From assembly GCA_033026295.1 (NCBI GenBank), contig CM065171.1, forward strand, positions 5,163,957-5,227,956: 64,000 bases of DNA, read 5' to 3'. Source of the stretch: Channa striata (lineage: Eukaryota > Chordata > Actinopteri > Anabantiformes > Channidae). Within the stretch, counting starts at the first letter, position 1. Each line of letters begins with the position of its first letter. The notes below the pieces were generated by a model, which saw nothing but the letters and a program-made list of their open reading frames with translations, did not search any database and had not been told where the DNA came from. The position numbers and the translations under genes were made by a program. Shown piece after piece: positions 1-11,200 of the stretch.

Positions 1-1339
1 TTCACACATCCTGATGTCGCTAACAGCAATGTAGGACAAATATTGGAAAACGTCGCTTTAGCAAGAACCACGGCGACGTGTTTGATTTTTTTTTTTTTTT
101 TTTTTTTAAAGATGGCTCCATCAAAGGCAGGATTTGAACAGCAGCAATGCAGCTCTCTAATTTGACTCTCTCCAATATGCCGGATCTCCCTCCCTGCCCA
201 ATTTCGGAGAGGTCATTTACTGGCAACTTCTTTTTCATCCCCAAAAATTGCTTTCACATTTGGTCTGTTCTCTCTCGACCTCTCTCTCGCTGGCCCTTTA
301 TCGCCCTTTTTTCTTTCCTTTGAGTCCATTTCACTTCCTATCACTCTGTCTCTGCCCCCACCCACCCCTCTCCATTTGCCTCTCTCCCATAGCCATGGTA
401 TAATGAAAAACAGGATTCTCTCCCTTGTCTATCTCTTTCCTGTGGTATCATCTCAGGCATGCTTGTAACCTCCCATGACTGTCGCCTAGGTGACAGGAAG
501 AGCGAGATGAACTCTTGGGCTTAGATAAATTTTGTGGTGTGGCCTGCAGAGGCTCTATCAATTTTTGATGTTCTACTGCCTCACAGACACTTTTGCAGGC
601 ATTGTTTCATGTTTTATTTAGGCTTGTGTTAGAGCTGGGTTAAAGTTTCAGCAGACTGCTGGCCCGGAAGAGTCTGCCGGCATGGAGGAAATATCACATT
701 GGGGACAATAGTGGCCTTTTATCAGTGGTTAGAGAAAGTGAAGGGGAAAATAAAAGGTAAAATTACACCTTTCCCGCTTTCAAATGCATCAGTGGTGTCA
801 TAGTCATGTCGTCGTTCGCCAAAATGTCAGAAGCACAACTAAACTCAAGTCTCAAAAGTAGACGAATAGTAAAAAAAACCTGGAACAGTTTTCATCCCAA
901 ATAGGCAACAGAAAGAATGCTGGAAAAAATATGTCTCTATTCTGAATGCAGTCAAACATGCGAGCGTGGTGTAACTGCTTCAGGCAGTGACATATTTATC
1001 TTACTTGAGCCAAGTGACAGTTGTCTGCACAGCCATTTCATTTTACACGCCGCCACAAAAAAAGAAGAAAAAAAAACTGAATTAATCAAATGTGGAGGGG
1101 CAGGAGAAGGAATAGGGGATGATGGCGTGTGTGTCGTGTGTGGGTGGTTAGGGTGGGGGGGTATATCCCCCAGTGATGCTGTGAATCAGAAGGGATGGGT
1201 AAATAAATAAATGTGTTATGTATGACCAAGCGCACAGACGGGGCTCTGGGGCTGCTAGCTGGTCCAGCCACGATGCACTCAGACAAGTGAATAAATCAGC
1301 ACACAATTAGGGCTTGTGATTTCATTTATGCTACCTACG
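1..1339. other. non-coding stretch with a T22 run
   Basis: No gene or classifiable repeat is visible. Positions 86-107 are an uninterrupted run of 22 T. The segment from about 250 to 380 is C/T-rich, and 1121-1161 is a G/T-rich tract of GTGTG and GGGG words. The short open frames here have no recognisable domain and include low-complexity residues. Confidence 0.6.
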
Positions 1340-1510
1340 AGCGCTCCAGTGGCAGATTCTGGCAGATGTCATTTCTAGCCAATTGATTTTGCTGCTGTCC
1401 CGAGGCCCAAGCAGTCATGGCCCCTCTATCCGGATTACAAATGGATGGCAAACACAAGCCAAATGGCTGTCCAGGCAATTTCTGCATGATAGGAGTAGAA
1501 TAATGTAAGA
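1340..1510. promoter_or_regulatory. candidate conserved non-coding block
   Basis: Repeat-free sequence of balanced composition with no open frame of note. It holds CCAATTGA and a GGATTA word at 1432-1437, the core read by K50 homeodomain proteins such as OTX and PITX. Calling it an enhancer is inference from composition and motif content; the sequence alone does not show conservation. Confidence 0.25.
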
Positions 1511-2734
1511 GACGACAGTGGCACTAAAAGAACAAAGACAAATACACACACGCACACAAAACTGGAGGCGCTGCCCAAGCTATAAACACGCCGTGTCTGT
1601 GTTCATATATGCATGTGCAAACACAGGATTGTGAAATTTATTTGAAACATATTTGCCACATTAAAAAAAAAGACAATTTCAGGCTTGAATTCCTTGAAAG
1701 TGCAACCTGGGTGCATTTACTTCAGTGGAAAAGATTCTGTTCAAAATCCCGTCTTCAGTGGCGAATGGACTTTATCCTTGAGCAAGTGCGGTACAATTGT
1801 TTCTAAGCCGCCATGAAATCCTTCTGGGCTTTATGCACATGTGATGTTTTCACTTGTAGTCATGTAACGGGGTAGAAAAAAGGCTGCGATGCAATCACGC
1901 CACCCTGATCATTCATCATCTCAATCATCACGAGAGAGAGCGCTTAACCGCTTGCAATGCAAATCGACAATGTCATTTCAAAACTGAAGTGAATGAAGAC
2001 CCTGGTCTGAAGCAGTTCATCAATCTGCCAAGTGAATCCTCTTTCGGCTTCCTTGTTGTACCGTTTTGTTTGCATGGAGCTTGGTCTTCAGTACAGAATA
2101 GAATCACACTTCTAACAGTAGGGGTGACGGTTCTGTTGCAGTCCCATGTGGTGGGTGGAATTAAGGTTGGAGTTAATGTTTATTGTGTCAGTGTGTTGTT
2201 AATCGGGATATGTTAATATTTCATTTTTATATTTGGCATGCTTCTAGCTGTGTCACTGTTATATTGGGGGACATGCAATAAAAACAATTGTATCGTCACT
2301 TGTATTATTTTGGACATTAGAGTAGGTAAAGAAATAAATGATGTGTTGTAACAGATGCTTCGGGACAACAGTTCTCCATCCTCCTCACTATCTCCTCTTA
2401 ATTATACAATGTCCACTGGCTTCATTAATAAATGAAAGTGATGCATGACATGGGCTCGGTGTGCTGCCTTAGAGGAGGCACTTTATTAGAAACTCAGGCA
2501 TAAATAATTTTTGCTGTTTTAGCCTGCGTGTTTTTCATAGATAAAAGCACAAATTGCTTCACACAAGGTCAAAACCTAATTGATATCAACAGACATGGGA
2601 CCTAAAGTATAAATGAAGTCCAGGACCTCACACCACAACAGTTTTTCCCCACTGCAGTCAGCCTCGCTGAACAGTGGCCAAATCCCCCCCAGATAACCCC
2701 GCCCCTCTACTTACAGAGAGTTACTTTCCAAGTT
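1511..2734. other. A+T-rich unique sequence, no gene
   Basis: No gene is visible. CACTTTATTAGAAAC near 2479-2493 resembles the end of Tc1-derived MITEs (compare the copy at 52 kb), but nothing around it extends the match, so it is not annotated as an element. Confidence 0.5.
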
Positions 2735-2925
2735 GTACTAACTCACAATGTTAATTCACTATTCACTATTTTTATTTTTTACATATTTCATATTGTGTCT
2801 CATCTTTGCAATTATTTCTGTAGTTTTTGTGTTTTCACCTGACACCAAGTACTAGTTCCTCTTACTGTGAAGTGTTCTTAACTGTGCCGGACAATAAACA
2901 GTTTTCCAAATCTGATTCTGGTTTT
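2735..2925 (+). repeat. possible LINE 3' end relic with AATAAA and ATTCTG-type tail
   Basis: A T-rich, A-poor segment leads to AATAAA at 2893-2898 and, about 12 bases later, to TCTGATTCTGG. A polyadenylation signal followed by a short ATTCTG-type tail is how several fish non-LTR retrotransposons end. No reverse transcriptase frame remains upstream, so only the 3' untranslated end is proposed. An ordinary poly(A) signal of an unrelated transcript is the alternative. Confidence 0.35.
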
Positions 2926-4919
2926 GAAATCAGTCCCTCCACGATTTCGTGGCCCTGTTTTGTTATTGTTGCATCCACTTACAGAGTTTCACCTACCCTA
3001 GAAAGAATAGGGCACGATGCAAAGCAGCCACAGCAAGGAAGCTTCTTTTTGTATGACTTACCGCTCTGATATGGAGCTGAAAGTGATCAGTAAACACAAA
3101 TTAAGCTTGTTGTCATAAAGTACAGACAAGAACACAGCAGTGAGACTAAACTCTAAACTAAAGAGAGTTTGGTGGAAGCTACAGAAGTACGGAGAGCTAA
3201 CCACAGAGAGCTTTCACAAACAGAGATTTCTCTTCAGTCTCCTGCAGAGTTTAACCGCTGAGGACAGAGGAGAAGATGACATGGATTGGCCATGGTCGGC
3301 CGTGCTCCTAGCAGGACCACAGCAGCACGGCTGTCACCTGCTGCGAGGCTCTAGTGGTAACACATGTCATCACGGCTTGGCGCAGACAAAATGGATCAAC
3401 CCAGGCTAGTGAGAAAACCCTGGAAGTTAAAAAGACATGATTTCTTTTTTTTGTATGGAAGAAAAAAGCACGCATTTATCGGCCTCTATGATGCAATTGA
3501 TTGCACACAATAAAAGAGGCAACAGAGACAACAACGATAAAGTCCGTTGAAACACTCCACACTTTTTTCTTAAATTGTTGGACAAATTTTAAACAATTCG
3601 GACATGAAAAAGTTGTGTGTGGTTGGCCATCCGACAAGCAGCTTTTATGGAGTATATTGCTGCCTTTATACTCCTATTGGTTTAGCCGGAAGGGACTTTA
3701 CCTCTTCACCCTGTGAAAGATCAATGCACTCACAGCCCATTCAGGTGCAAACACAGAAGTGAGCTGCAAGCCCGCTAGAGTTCCCCCTTTGTTCTGAGTT
3801 TTTATGTCAAAGGGATAGCTGGGCCTGCATTTAGAGGGCTTTTTTTGGGCTGCTACCAGACCCAAACCTGGGGCCTATTACAAACACCTTCAGGCACAGT
3901 ACTAAGGTTTTCCCATTTTTCACCCCACCTGAATGAAAGGAAAAGGCAGTTGCCCCTCTTCGGGGCATTCCGTGGGTCACCCTTATCTAAACGTGTTTCA
4001 AAGAAAAGGGAAAATGGAAGAGAGGCAAGGAAAAGAGTTTACCCTTATTCACTGTACTTAAAATGAGGGAACTAAGGGGTCAACCCCTTTTACAGATTGG
4101 GAGCAGCTACTGTTCTTCAGTGAATGGCAAAGTCAGGCTTGTTTATAGGCGTGTGAACATCCCCAGGAGTTTCATGCAAAAGCTTGAAATGTCAAAGGTT
4201 CACTATATGGCTCTCGAAGAGAGTTTGATTTTATCTATTAACCTAAATCAACTGCAACTTAAGTTCATTTTCACTGTTTTCAAAATGTTTAGTCCTATTA
4301 AAATTACTTTGGCACTGAAGTCATTTCTTTCCAAATGGAAAAAAACAAGAACTTACTATGAAGTTTTGCAATGTTGTAAACCCATCTTAAATTATGTGGA
4401 TAGATGAATGCGTCAGTAATACATATCATTCTTAGTGCCTCAAATATACTTGAACCACAGGGGGTTTTGGAAAAATCTCAGCATGTGATGTGCTCATCAT
4501 CAACATCAAATGCTTTCTTCTTTTTTTAATTTTAAAAACATAATTTCCAATTTTTTTCTTTATTTTCCTTTTTTTTCTGAAAATGCTTCAGGCAAAGTTG
4601 TTGAAACACAATTTCTTGGTATGTCTGTTGAAAGTTGAAGGTGAAAGAAACCATGTAAAGAAAAAAGCCTCATTCTGGGCATTTTATTTTCATCATTTTA
4701 GTATATAAATCAGTTTTTCACTAGATATTCAATCACTTCAAATTTTAGAAATATCAAAACATCAACTGGATGTTAAACCAAAAATGACATCACTCCTAGT
4801 GTACTGTAACATCAATGAGTCTTCTGTTACCCGCCTGAGTGGAAGGACCAAACCCTTAATGGTGTGTATCAATGTCAGATAGAAGAAGTGGCTAATACAG
4901 AAAAGTCTTAGAAACTAGT
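2926..4919. other. no gene; unclassified sequence
   Basis: The part from 3120 to 3420 is G+C-richer than its surroundings and reads like an old repeat body (many AGAGCTAACCACAGAG-like words), but I cannot assign it to a family. The part from 3780 to 4090 is likewise unclassified. From 4090 on it is A+T-rich with short A and T runs. None of the short open frames has a known domain. Confidence 0.45.
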
Positions 4920-5335
4920 TCTAGCAGCACAGGTTCTAAGAACAAGATCAACAGTTTACCACACCAGGCAGGACTCCAGGTGCAGGCTGTGCAAATATGC
5001 CCCTGAGACAATCCAGCAGCTAACGGTGGGATGCAAGATGCTAGCAGGCAGGGCATACATGGAACGCCATAACCAAGTGGCAGGCATAGTGTACAGGCAC
5101 ATCTGTGCCGAGTACAGGCTGGAAGTACCGAGAATGGCAGAGCTAAGATCCTGTGGGACTTCCAGATACAGACTGACAAAAGGGGTAATGTCCAGCCAAC
5201 CTGGCAAGTTTGGCGCAGTGCAGGAACAGCTAAGCTACTGCCCAGGACCCTCAAGCTCCCAGGCCTCTGCTAGAGGACCCGAGCTTGAAGGAAGGAATAA
5301 GACCACACCAAAGAAGGGGCGAGTCGGTATAAATT
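4920..5335 (+). pseudogene. C-terminal tail of an R4/R2-type LINE polyprotein, 5'-truncated and internally deleted
   Basis: The translation reads VYHTRQDSRCRLC, then APETIQQ, AGRAYMERHNQVAGIVY and HICAEY. This is the familiar C-terminal part of fish LINEs whose integrase is a restriction-like endonuclease (R4/Rex6/HERO/R2 group; exact clade uncertain). The zinc-knuckle is C-x2-C-x8-H-x4-C in the family; here the cysteines at 4981, 4990 and 5032 remain but the histidine codon at 5017 reads Gln. After LEVPR the frame jumps to AKILWDFQIQTDK, then directly to the terminal GTAK...RTLKLPGL stretch. The endonuclease core with its PD and D motifs is therefore missing, and stop codons follow. The reverse transcriptase is absent upstream. 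It is a dead 3' fragment, typical of 5'-truncated LINE insertion followed by deletion. Confidence 0.85.
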
Positions 5336-7799
5336 ATTTTTTGCACATGCAAGGCAGTTCACTGGTGCCCGTATTTCCTTTCCATACGCTACCCCTGCAT
5401 TGGGCATTGCTGTCAAATGTTGTATTGCTCAAGAAACAATTAGGGATTTCATAAGAATCCTGTTTGTCAATTTTGCTAAATCCTAAAAAATACAGTAACT
5501 GGGGAGCCAGAAGAGAGTATACATGTGCACGTCTAGGTATGGTCAGTATTTTCTTAACGTCACACCATGTGACAGATTTACAATAACAAAGTACTGATTC
5601 ACATGACTTTTGCAAAAACAGCATATAATTCAAAGGATGTAAAAAAACTGGCAAAATTTGACACCTTTGGAAGCTTCAAAGTCTTAACTGCTTTCGTTTC
5701 TCTTAGTTGTGTCTTGCTGCTTGTTCCACGGCCCTGTAGACAGCCTCTTCACACATGGTCAGAAAAACTTAGTAGGTTATATACAGAGTTTTGATAAGTC
5801 TTGTAAACTGCAGTTGGCAAAAAGAACATTTTACACTGCTGCACTAAATCATGTTGTCACCACATAAATGGAGGGCAGTTCACTTACAATTGTTCTGCAA
5901 TTTGAGCATTTGAGAAAAAGTCCACCATGTTATGATTTTCTTCCCCTTATATTTTCCCTCCTTCTTTGAGGGAAAATTACTTTAGTACATTTTAAACATT
6001 AATTTTAAAAAAGGAACAATAAAAGAAAGTGCTCATAGTGTGTTGACTCTCTGGTCTGACACTGTTGCTTCTCCATTTTCAGTCGAAGTCTAGAGAAAAT
6101 GTAATTGAACTGTTGTTTTTCAAAGCCGCAGCCGAGCTTTGGTTGGCTCTGCATTGACTTCCAGCAAGACTCCTTTAAAGCCATAATTTTTTTTTTTCTT
6201 TTCTCCAAAGAGTCCTTTTAAACACCACGGCTGTAAAGACTGATACTCGGGAAGAAAGAGCTAAATGGAAATGAAAACAACAGGCTTCTAGAAACAGTAT
6301 GCTTCCTATGCAGGAAAGAACAACAGCATACAGCGACGAGATTTATAATGCAGGGAAGAGGTGCCCAGCTGAGTATGGATCTGCCACAGACTGAGAAGAG
6401 ACACAAAGAGAAAGAATTGGAGATAGCACGACTGAAGTAGGTATTAAAAAATGAGGTTCTGGGTTTAATAATGTACACGGGGCAGCCTTAGTGGTCAGTC
6501 GCACTGGGGAGTGACATTTGGAGTTTGGGGAGAAAGTAGATGTGGTTAACCACCCACCAAGGTTCTGTCCACACCCTGGAGACAACACTCTGAGGTTTAC
6601 TGGTGGCTGGGTCAAGAGCACATATGAATATTGGGTGCAGAAATATGGGTGCAGTGACCTTCCAGTCTCTACATGTGATGTCCCGACTCTTTCCTAAACT
6701 GTTTTTCTGGTAACACCAGTATAACCAAACAACCACATTAAAAGCCCAAAACTAATGGGACTGCTTAAAAATCGACTTTAACATGTCAGATTTACTGTAG
6801 CAGCTAGATGTCACAAAACTAAAGTGTAATAAACCCACTGACCTCCTGGTAGATAGTGGGTGGTCCACCAAGCCTCTTTATGGACATAACTGAGTGCGGA
6901 CAGCATACTAACAGTCAGATTGAATAAACTGGATCTTAGACTGTTGAGTAGTTAATCTTAATGGTGAAAATTTGATGACTAGCTATTTCACTGTATAGCA
7001 TCTATTAATATAATGCAAACAAAAAGAACACAACATTTATTTAATTTATTCAATTTCTCTCAAGAATAGCTTCCCAAGGTCCAAATGTTGTAGTTGAATT
7101 CCAAAGTTAACTTCACGTTCAGTCGATCTAACAATCAGAGAATTTTAAAATGTTGATAACAGAAAAATATACATTATGGTAGAATGTGCAACATTTCTAA
7201 AAATGCAAAAGTTTTTATTTAAGAGCTGTTGTTTTTTCATTCATTTAAACTGGAATGAGTCACATATTGTTAAAAGAAATGAATGCGAAAATAGCAGTGG
7301 TTGTGATGAAACATATGAAACAAAAAATATAGAGCTTATGCAACGTTTCAGATTTTAAAATACAGTGCTGTTTACTGTGATTCTTCAGTGAAACACATCT
7401 TTTTAAATTATTGCTTAGCTTGTGTAATAAAACCAACTGGTGTAAAACATAAAGACAAGGAGAGTATTGCAGCAGAAGGAGTTAAATTTATTAAGTAATC
7501 ACATTCTGTTGATTTCCAGATTTCCATTTTGATTGGTTGGTTTAATGTTCTTGCTGGAGTGTGTGTCTGGGGGTAGTGGGTCATCTGTGTGACCATAATT
7601 TGATTGCTAACAAACAGCCATTAAGTAAACATAAAATCAGTCAAGTGCATCAATATTTAAATGACCAGAATATCAAAATGTGCCCACGTCAGCATCATAT
7701 GTTGTTATTACCGGAGGTAAGTTGGAGGTTCAGGAGCAGGGCTAGCTGCTGCCTTAGCGCTGGGGTCCTTGGTGTGTTACATCACCTGAAAGCCCTCTA
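5336..7799. other. A+T-rich unique sequence, no gene
   Basis: No gene, RNA gene or classifiable repeat is visible across this stretch. The part from 6480 to 6730 is less A+T-rich and could be an old insertion, but I recognise no family. A run of ten T lies near 6188. Confidence 0.5.
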
Positions 7800-8255
7800 G
7801 GTCTCTCGTTTTAAAGCCTTCAACAAAAACCATGATGATGCATTTCCTGCGGAGCACGGCTGTGTACTGTTTCTGCACTGCTGAGGCTACAAAATCACAG
7901 TTATATTGAATATGTGACCAGAAAATAGATGGATTATTTGACCTTCGAAGCAAATCAACTCCACAATGATAAACTGTACACGTGGATGTTCGGCATCGAC
8001 TCGGAATGTTCGCATTGTCCTTCCCAAAATAGTCCCAACGATGTAAAGACAAGGGCACGTTGCCTCGGTGCTGCAGCGAGGTCTACTGAAGCGCACAACG
8101 AACCGTCGGCATTGATCCTACAAGCTGTGTTGGTCAAACTCCTTTCAGATCGTGGCGGGAGGCTCAAAGCTCTCTCATTACACTCATGCTATGGCAGCGC
8201 ACCATCTCCCGAACAAGCTCTGGCTGATCTGTTAAAACAGAATTAGATTTCAAGC
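7800..8255. promoter_or_regulatory. candidate conserved non-coding block
   Basis: A repeat-free block with moderate G+C and several CpG dinucleotides, flanked by A+T-rich sequence. Open frames run on both strands (up to 105 codons) but match no family I know and have no splice-like borders. A regulatory or transcribed non-coding element is more likely than an exon. Conservation cannot be judged here. Confidence 0.3.
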
Positions 8256-9254
8256 AGAGTGGGAATAAATATTATTCGGTTCCCAGCAAGGCCCTGAGTG
8301 GTGCCTATGTGATACTACAACCCTTCAATGGAAGCTTTATCAGCTGTAACCAGCGCCCTACAAGGATTCTCTGTAACGCTGCTGTTTGCTCAGAATTAGC
8401 ATTGTGTTTAATAAATGTGGCTGAATATTAACTAATCTTTTGATCTTGCTTTCATGAGGCCACCCCAAGTGAAGTGGATTCTTCTTGACAAATTAAGCCC
8501 CCCTCTGTCCCCGCCCACTACACTCTATCTTAAACTCATGAGGGAAATGAGCAAGGACTCAAATGCTCTTATTTAAAGATAACTGGTAAACTGCCTTAAT
8601 TAGGCCTTGTTTTCAAAGTACCCAACTTTCTTTGGGAGGGCTGTTATTATGTTCTCTCTCTGCACTGCTTGCCAGCCGACGTATTCGACTCCGCTCTCAT
8701 TGCAGCGCATACACACACCACCGAGCCAGATTTACTCCTGTAGTATTTTAGAAGGTGTCATGCAGGACAGGATTGCTCCTGCCGTTGGGAGTCCTATTTC
8801 ATTCAGTGATGACATGTGCCCACTTATTAGGTCCTCCACACAAGCTCAAATGCTTCCCAGCTCACCTATGTCTCATCATAAACAAGCTACAGCACCAATG
8901 TGTACAGGATGATCAATGATTTTTCCCTAAAGGCCAATAATGTGCCACATTGTTAGCTACATTTTGATTACTGAGGCACTGTACTGTAGCGTGTGTATTG
9001 CCTCGGTGTCACATATATCTTCCACCGTGCAGCATATACTGTATACTGACTGTGTACTGTTTCATTTCCTGGCGTGTCAACAGCTTTCTCAGCCATACAT
9101 GAAGGTTGTGGTTAGTCAATAGTGTTTCCATCGCCACAGCCATAAGGCATCAACACTATATAAGGACACATTTAGGTCATAACTAATCAACTTTTATTCT
9201 CCTGCCTCATTATCGCACCCTTAGCTCATAAACAGAGGACTGAATACATGTTCA
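8256..9254. other. unique sequence, no gene
   Basis: No gene or repeat is recognised. Some parts (8400-8600, 8620-8900) have the even composition of conserved non-coding DNA but no clear motif cluster. Confidence 0.45.
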
Positions 9255-9435
9255 CCTGTTCGCTCCCCCCATTAGGTCCGCATAATGCCTACTAATTATG
9301 TTTGCTCATCTATAAGCCTTAATTATGTTGGGAGCTGATAATTAGCTGGGCGGGAATAGGTGCATATGTTTCGGAGCTATCATCCTGGCAGCAATAATGG
9401 CTATTCTCATCTCTAAGGAGATGCCAGGATTTTCT
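9255..9435. promoter_or_regulatory. candidate homeodomain-rich enhancer block
   Basis: Three TAATTA words lie at 9293-9298, 9320-9325 and 9339-9344, within 52 bases. They are followed by ATGCATATG-like sequence and a compound hairpin: ATCCTGGCA at 9382-9390 pairs with TGCCAGGAT at 9422-9430, and CATCTC/GAGATG pair inside it round a 4-base loop. TAATTA is the core bound by Q50 homeodomain proteins (DLX, LHX, EN, MSX and others). Spacing and density suggest a developmental enhancer; this is inference. Confidence 0.35.
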
Positions 9436-9660
9436 ATGTCACAACACTTTTAAGAGCGTCAGCGGTTCCTGTAGACTAACACGGTTGTTGTTTCTTTGCA
9501 TGTGTGAACGCTACTTCATAGGAAAACCATATTCAGTTTTCTTTTTTCCTTTTTCGGCTTGCGGCATAGGTTCGGGGAAGCTGAATCAGATCTCGTGGTC
9601 CTTCCCAGTTTTTATCGGACTGGGGACTGGGGTGTGCTGGCTTGCTCAATCTCAACAGCT
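9436..9660. other. unique sequence, no gene
   Basis: No recognisable element. A T/C-rich patch lies near 9536-9555. Confidence 0.4.
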
Positions 9661-9750
9661 GGGGTTGGGCAGGTTAGGGGTTCAGGGTCTTGCCCAGAGA
9701 CACTTGGACATATGGCAACCCTATGGTCTACTGCATGCTGGACTGTTGTC
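9661..9750 (+). repeat. short interspersed-repeat relic (TTCAGNGTCTTGCCCA type)
   Basis: The words GGTTAGGGGTTCAGGGTCTTGCCCA, split here only by family wording, then ACACTTGGACATATGGC and CAACCCTATGGTCTACTGCA recall a dispersed repeat common in teleost genomes that carries GTCTTGCCCAAGGACACTT. Only about 90 bases remain and the ends are not definable. Family assignment is from memory of the pattern. Confidence 0.4.
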
Positions 9751-10489
9751 ATGGCTTAGGTGTGTTATTGTTACACGTGCTTGATGGATCCTGGTCAACA
9801 GACATGAATCCAGCTTTTTTGAGGTATATTTTTACTCCAGGTGAAAAATGCCAATTTTTTATGGACTCAACACAATTGTGTACATTTAGAATGATCAAAT
9901 GTGAAGATGCTACCAAATCTAAGAGCTGCACATCCTTAAAATCCTACTTTCTACTGAAGCTGTCAAACACAATTGTCTGATGTAATTCAATTTTATTTCC
10001 GTGGTTGAATTACATTCACATATATTTTCTGCTACTTCAATGCTCCAACTTCAAAACATTTCAAAGGTAAATATGATATTTTAGTCATGAGTAACTTAAG
10101 AATCTGAATAATACCAGACAATACACTAACATTATAAGACTTAACTGATCAACAGTGTGGAATCCAAAAGCTACCCAGCAGCATGTAAAGCAATTCAAAT
10201 TGTGATTAGATTCATAATATCATTATCAAAACTGCATAAACGTATCAAAATTAACTCTACTGCTACCGGCTGCAACATTAAATTGACCACATAGAATCCA
10301 AAAATAACTGATGTGAAAACAGACACATTACATAATGAGTGCAATGACTTTTAGTACTTCAGATATTTTTGAGCTAATACTTTTGCTTACAATATACAAC
10401 ATGCATAACGAAACCACTTTGCTCCACCCAGTTTTTCCTATGCCTGATTTGTCAGTGTTTCAAGTATACTGAAGCTTTAAAAACATAAT
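9751..10489. other. A+T-rich unique sequence, no gene
   Basis: Strongly A+T-rich; no gene, RNA gene or repeat recognised. Confidence 0.5.
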
Positions 10490-10668
10490 ACATTTCTACA
10501 CTGTGGTAGGAAATTCTACTTTTGCAAGGTTATAATTTTTCAGCGTTTCGGTAGAAACAGTGAGAAAGGTGATAATTCTACTGTGGGTTTATTAGTGAGG
10601 TGGCAGAGCCACTACTGACATGCATTAAATTGCACAGGTGGACATAATGTTATGCTTGATTGGTGTAA
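10490..10668 (+). mobile_element. MITE relic with Tc1-like end, copy A
   Basis: The interior reads AATTCTACTTTTGCAAGG, then GAAACAGTGAGAAAGGTGAT and AATTCTACTGTG. This matches, on the opposite strand, the segment at 52105-52215 (GAAACTCTCAGAAAGGTGAT, then AATACTACTGAGG). The right edge, CACAGGTGGACATAATGTTA with TTGATTGGTGTA (10633-10667), matches the terminal motif of a Tc1-derived non-autonomous family common in teleosts (CATAATGTTATG...GGTGTA). No transposase is encoded. Sequence drift shows it is old and immobile. Confidence 0.6.
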
Positions 10669-10743
10669 ATCACTTTGCAAGATTAAAAAATATTAATTTT
10701 CTTTTAAGAGTAAGCTATTTTCTCAATTTGAAACAGTATTTTT

Positions 10744-10744
<1 letters not shown>
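10669..10744. other. A+T-rich spacer
   Basis: Spacer between the MITE edge and the microsatellite, rich in short A and T runs. Confidence 0.4.

Positions 10745-10780
<36 letters not shown>
10745..10780 (+). repeat. (CTAT)9 microsatellite
   Basis: Nine uninterrupted CTAT units (36 bases). A tetranucleotide array this pure is usually polymorphic in length. Confidence 0.97.
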
Positions 10781-10781
<1 letters not shown>

Positions 10782-10793
10782 GAATCATATATC

Positions 10794-10823
10794 AATATCT
10801 ACATCTATATAGATGTAGATATT
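10794..10823. repeat. perfect 30-bp palindrome
   Basis: The half-site AATATCTACATCTAT is followed at once by its exact reverse complement, with no spacer, 14 bases after the CTAT array. It may come from array-edge slippage and template switching, since its halves are built of ATCTA-like words, or be a cruciform-prone site. Confidence 0.95.
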
Positions 10824-11019
10824 TAACTCGGTTCTGTACATTATTTTGCTGCTTTTTATTACCTGAAAAGAGCTCCTGTTTCCTTTGAGGGTCAGTGCAT
10901 AAAGAGAAACTCACAGGGACTCATGAATGTAAGCTGAACAAATGTCTCCAATAAGTGCGGCTTCCTGAGTGGATATTTGATGCCATGCCGGAGGAGAGCT
11001 AAATATTCAGATATATATT
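10824..11019. other. unique sequence, no gene
   Basis: Nothing recognised. Confidence 0.4.
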
Positions 11020-11200
11020 CTGTGAGGTTCCTGTTCTACCTTTTGGAAGCCACAGCTGAGCAAAAGCACGCAGATTCTTGAGTGGCTGCACATTTTCGCC
11101 CTTTACTAGGCCATCTATAATGCATCTGCAAATTAAAATTGAAGGCACACTTGAGGGCCTATCCGAGTGACTGACACGAGCACCTTTCCGTGCGCACATA
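11020..11200. promoter_or_regulatory. candidate conserved non-coding block
   Basis: Repeat-free, evenly composed block with CACAGCTGAG (an E-box), ATGCATCTGCAAATTAAAA and several CpGs, between A+T-rich flanks. No coding signal. An enhancer-type role is inferred from composition alone. Confidence 0.25.

Noticed and set aside
4892..5254. 120-codon minus-strand frame with cysteines
   Set aside because: Antisense shadow of the LINE tail, which is convincing on the plus strand.
9382..9430. Compound hairpin as a microRNA precursor
   Set aside because: Stems are short (9 and 6 pairs) and broken by large unpaired segments; no known seed recognised.
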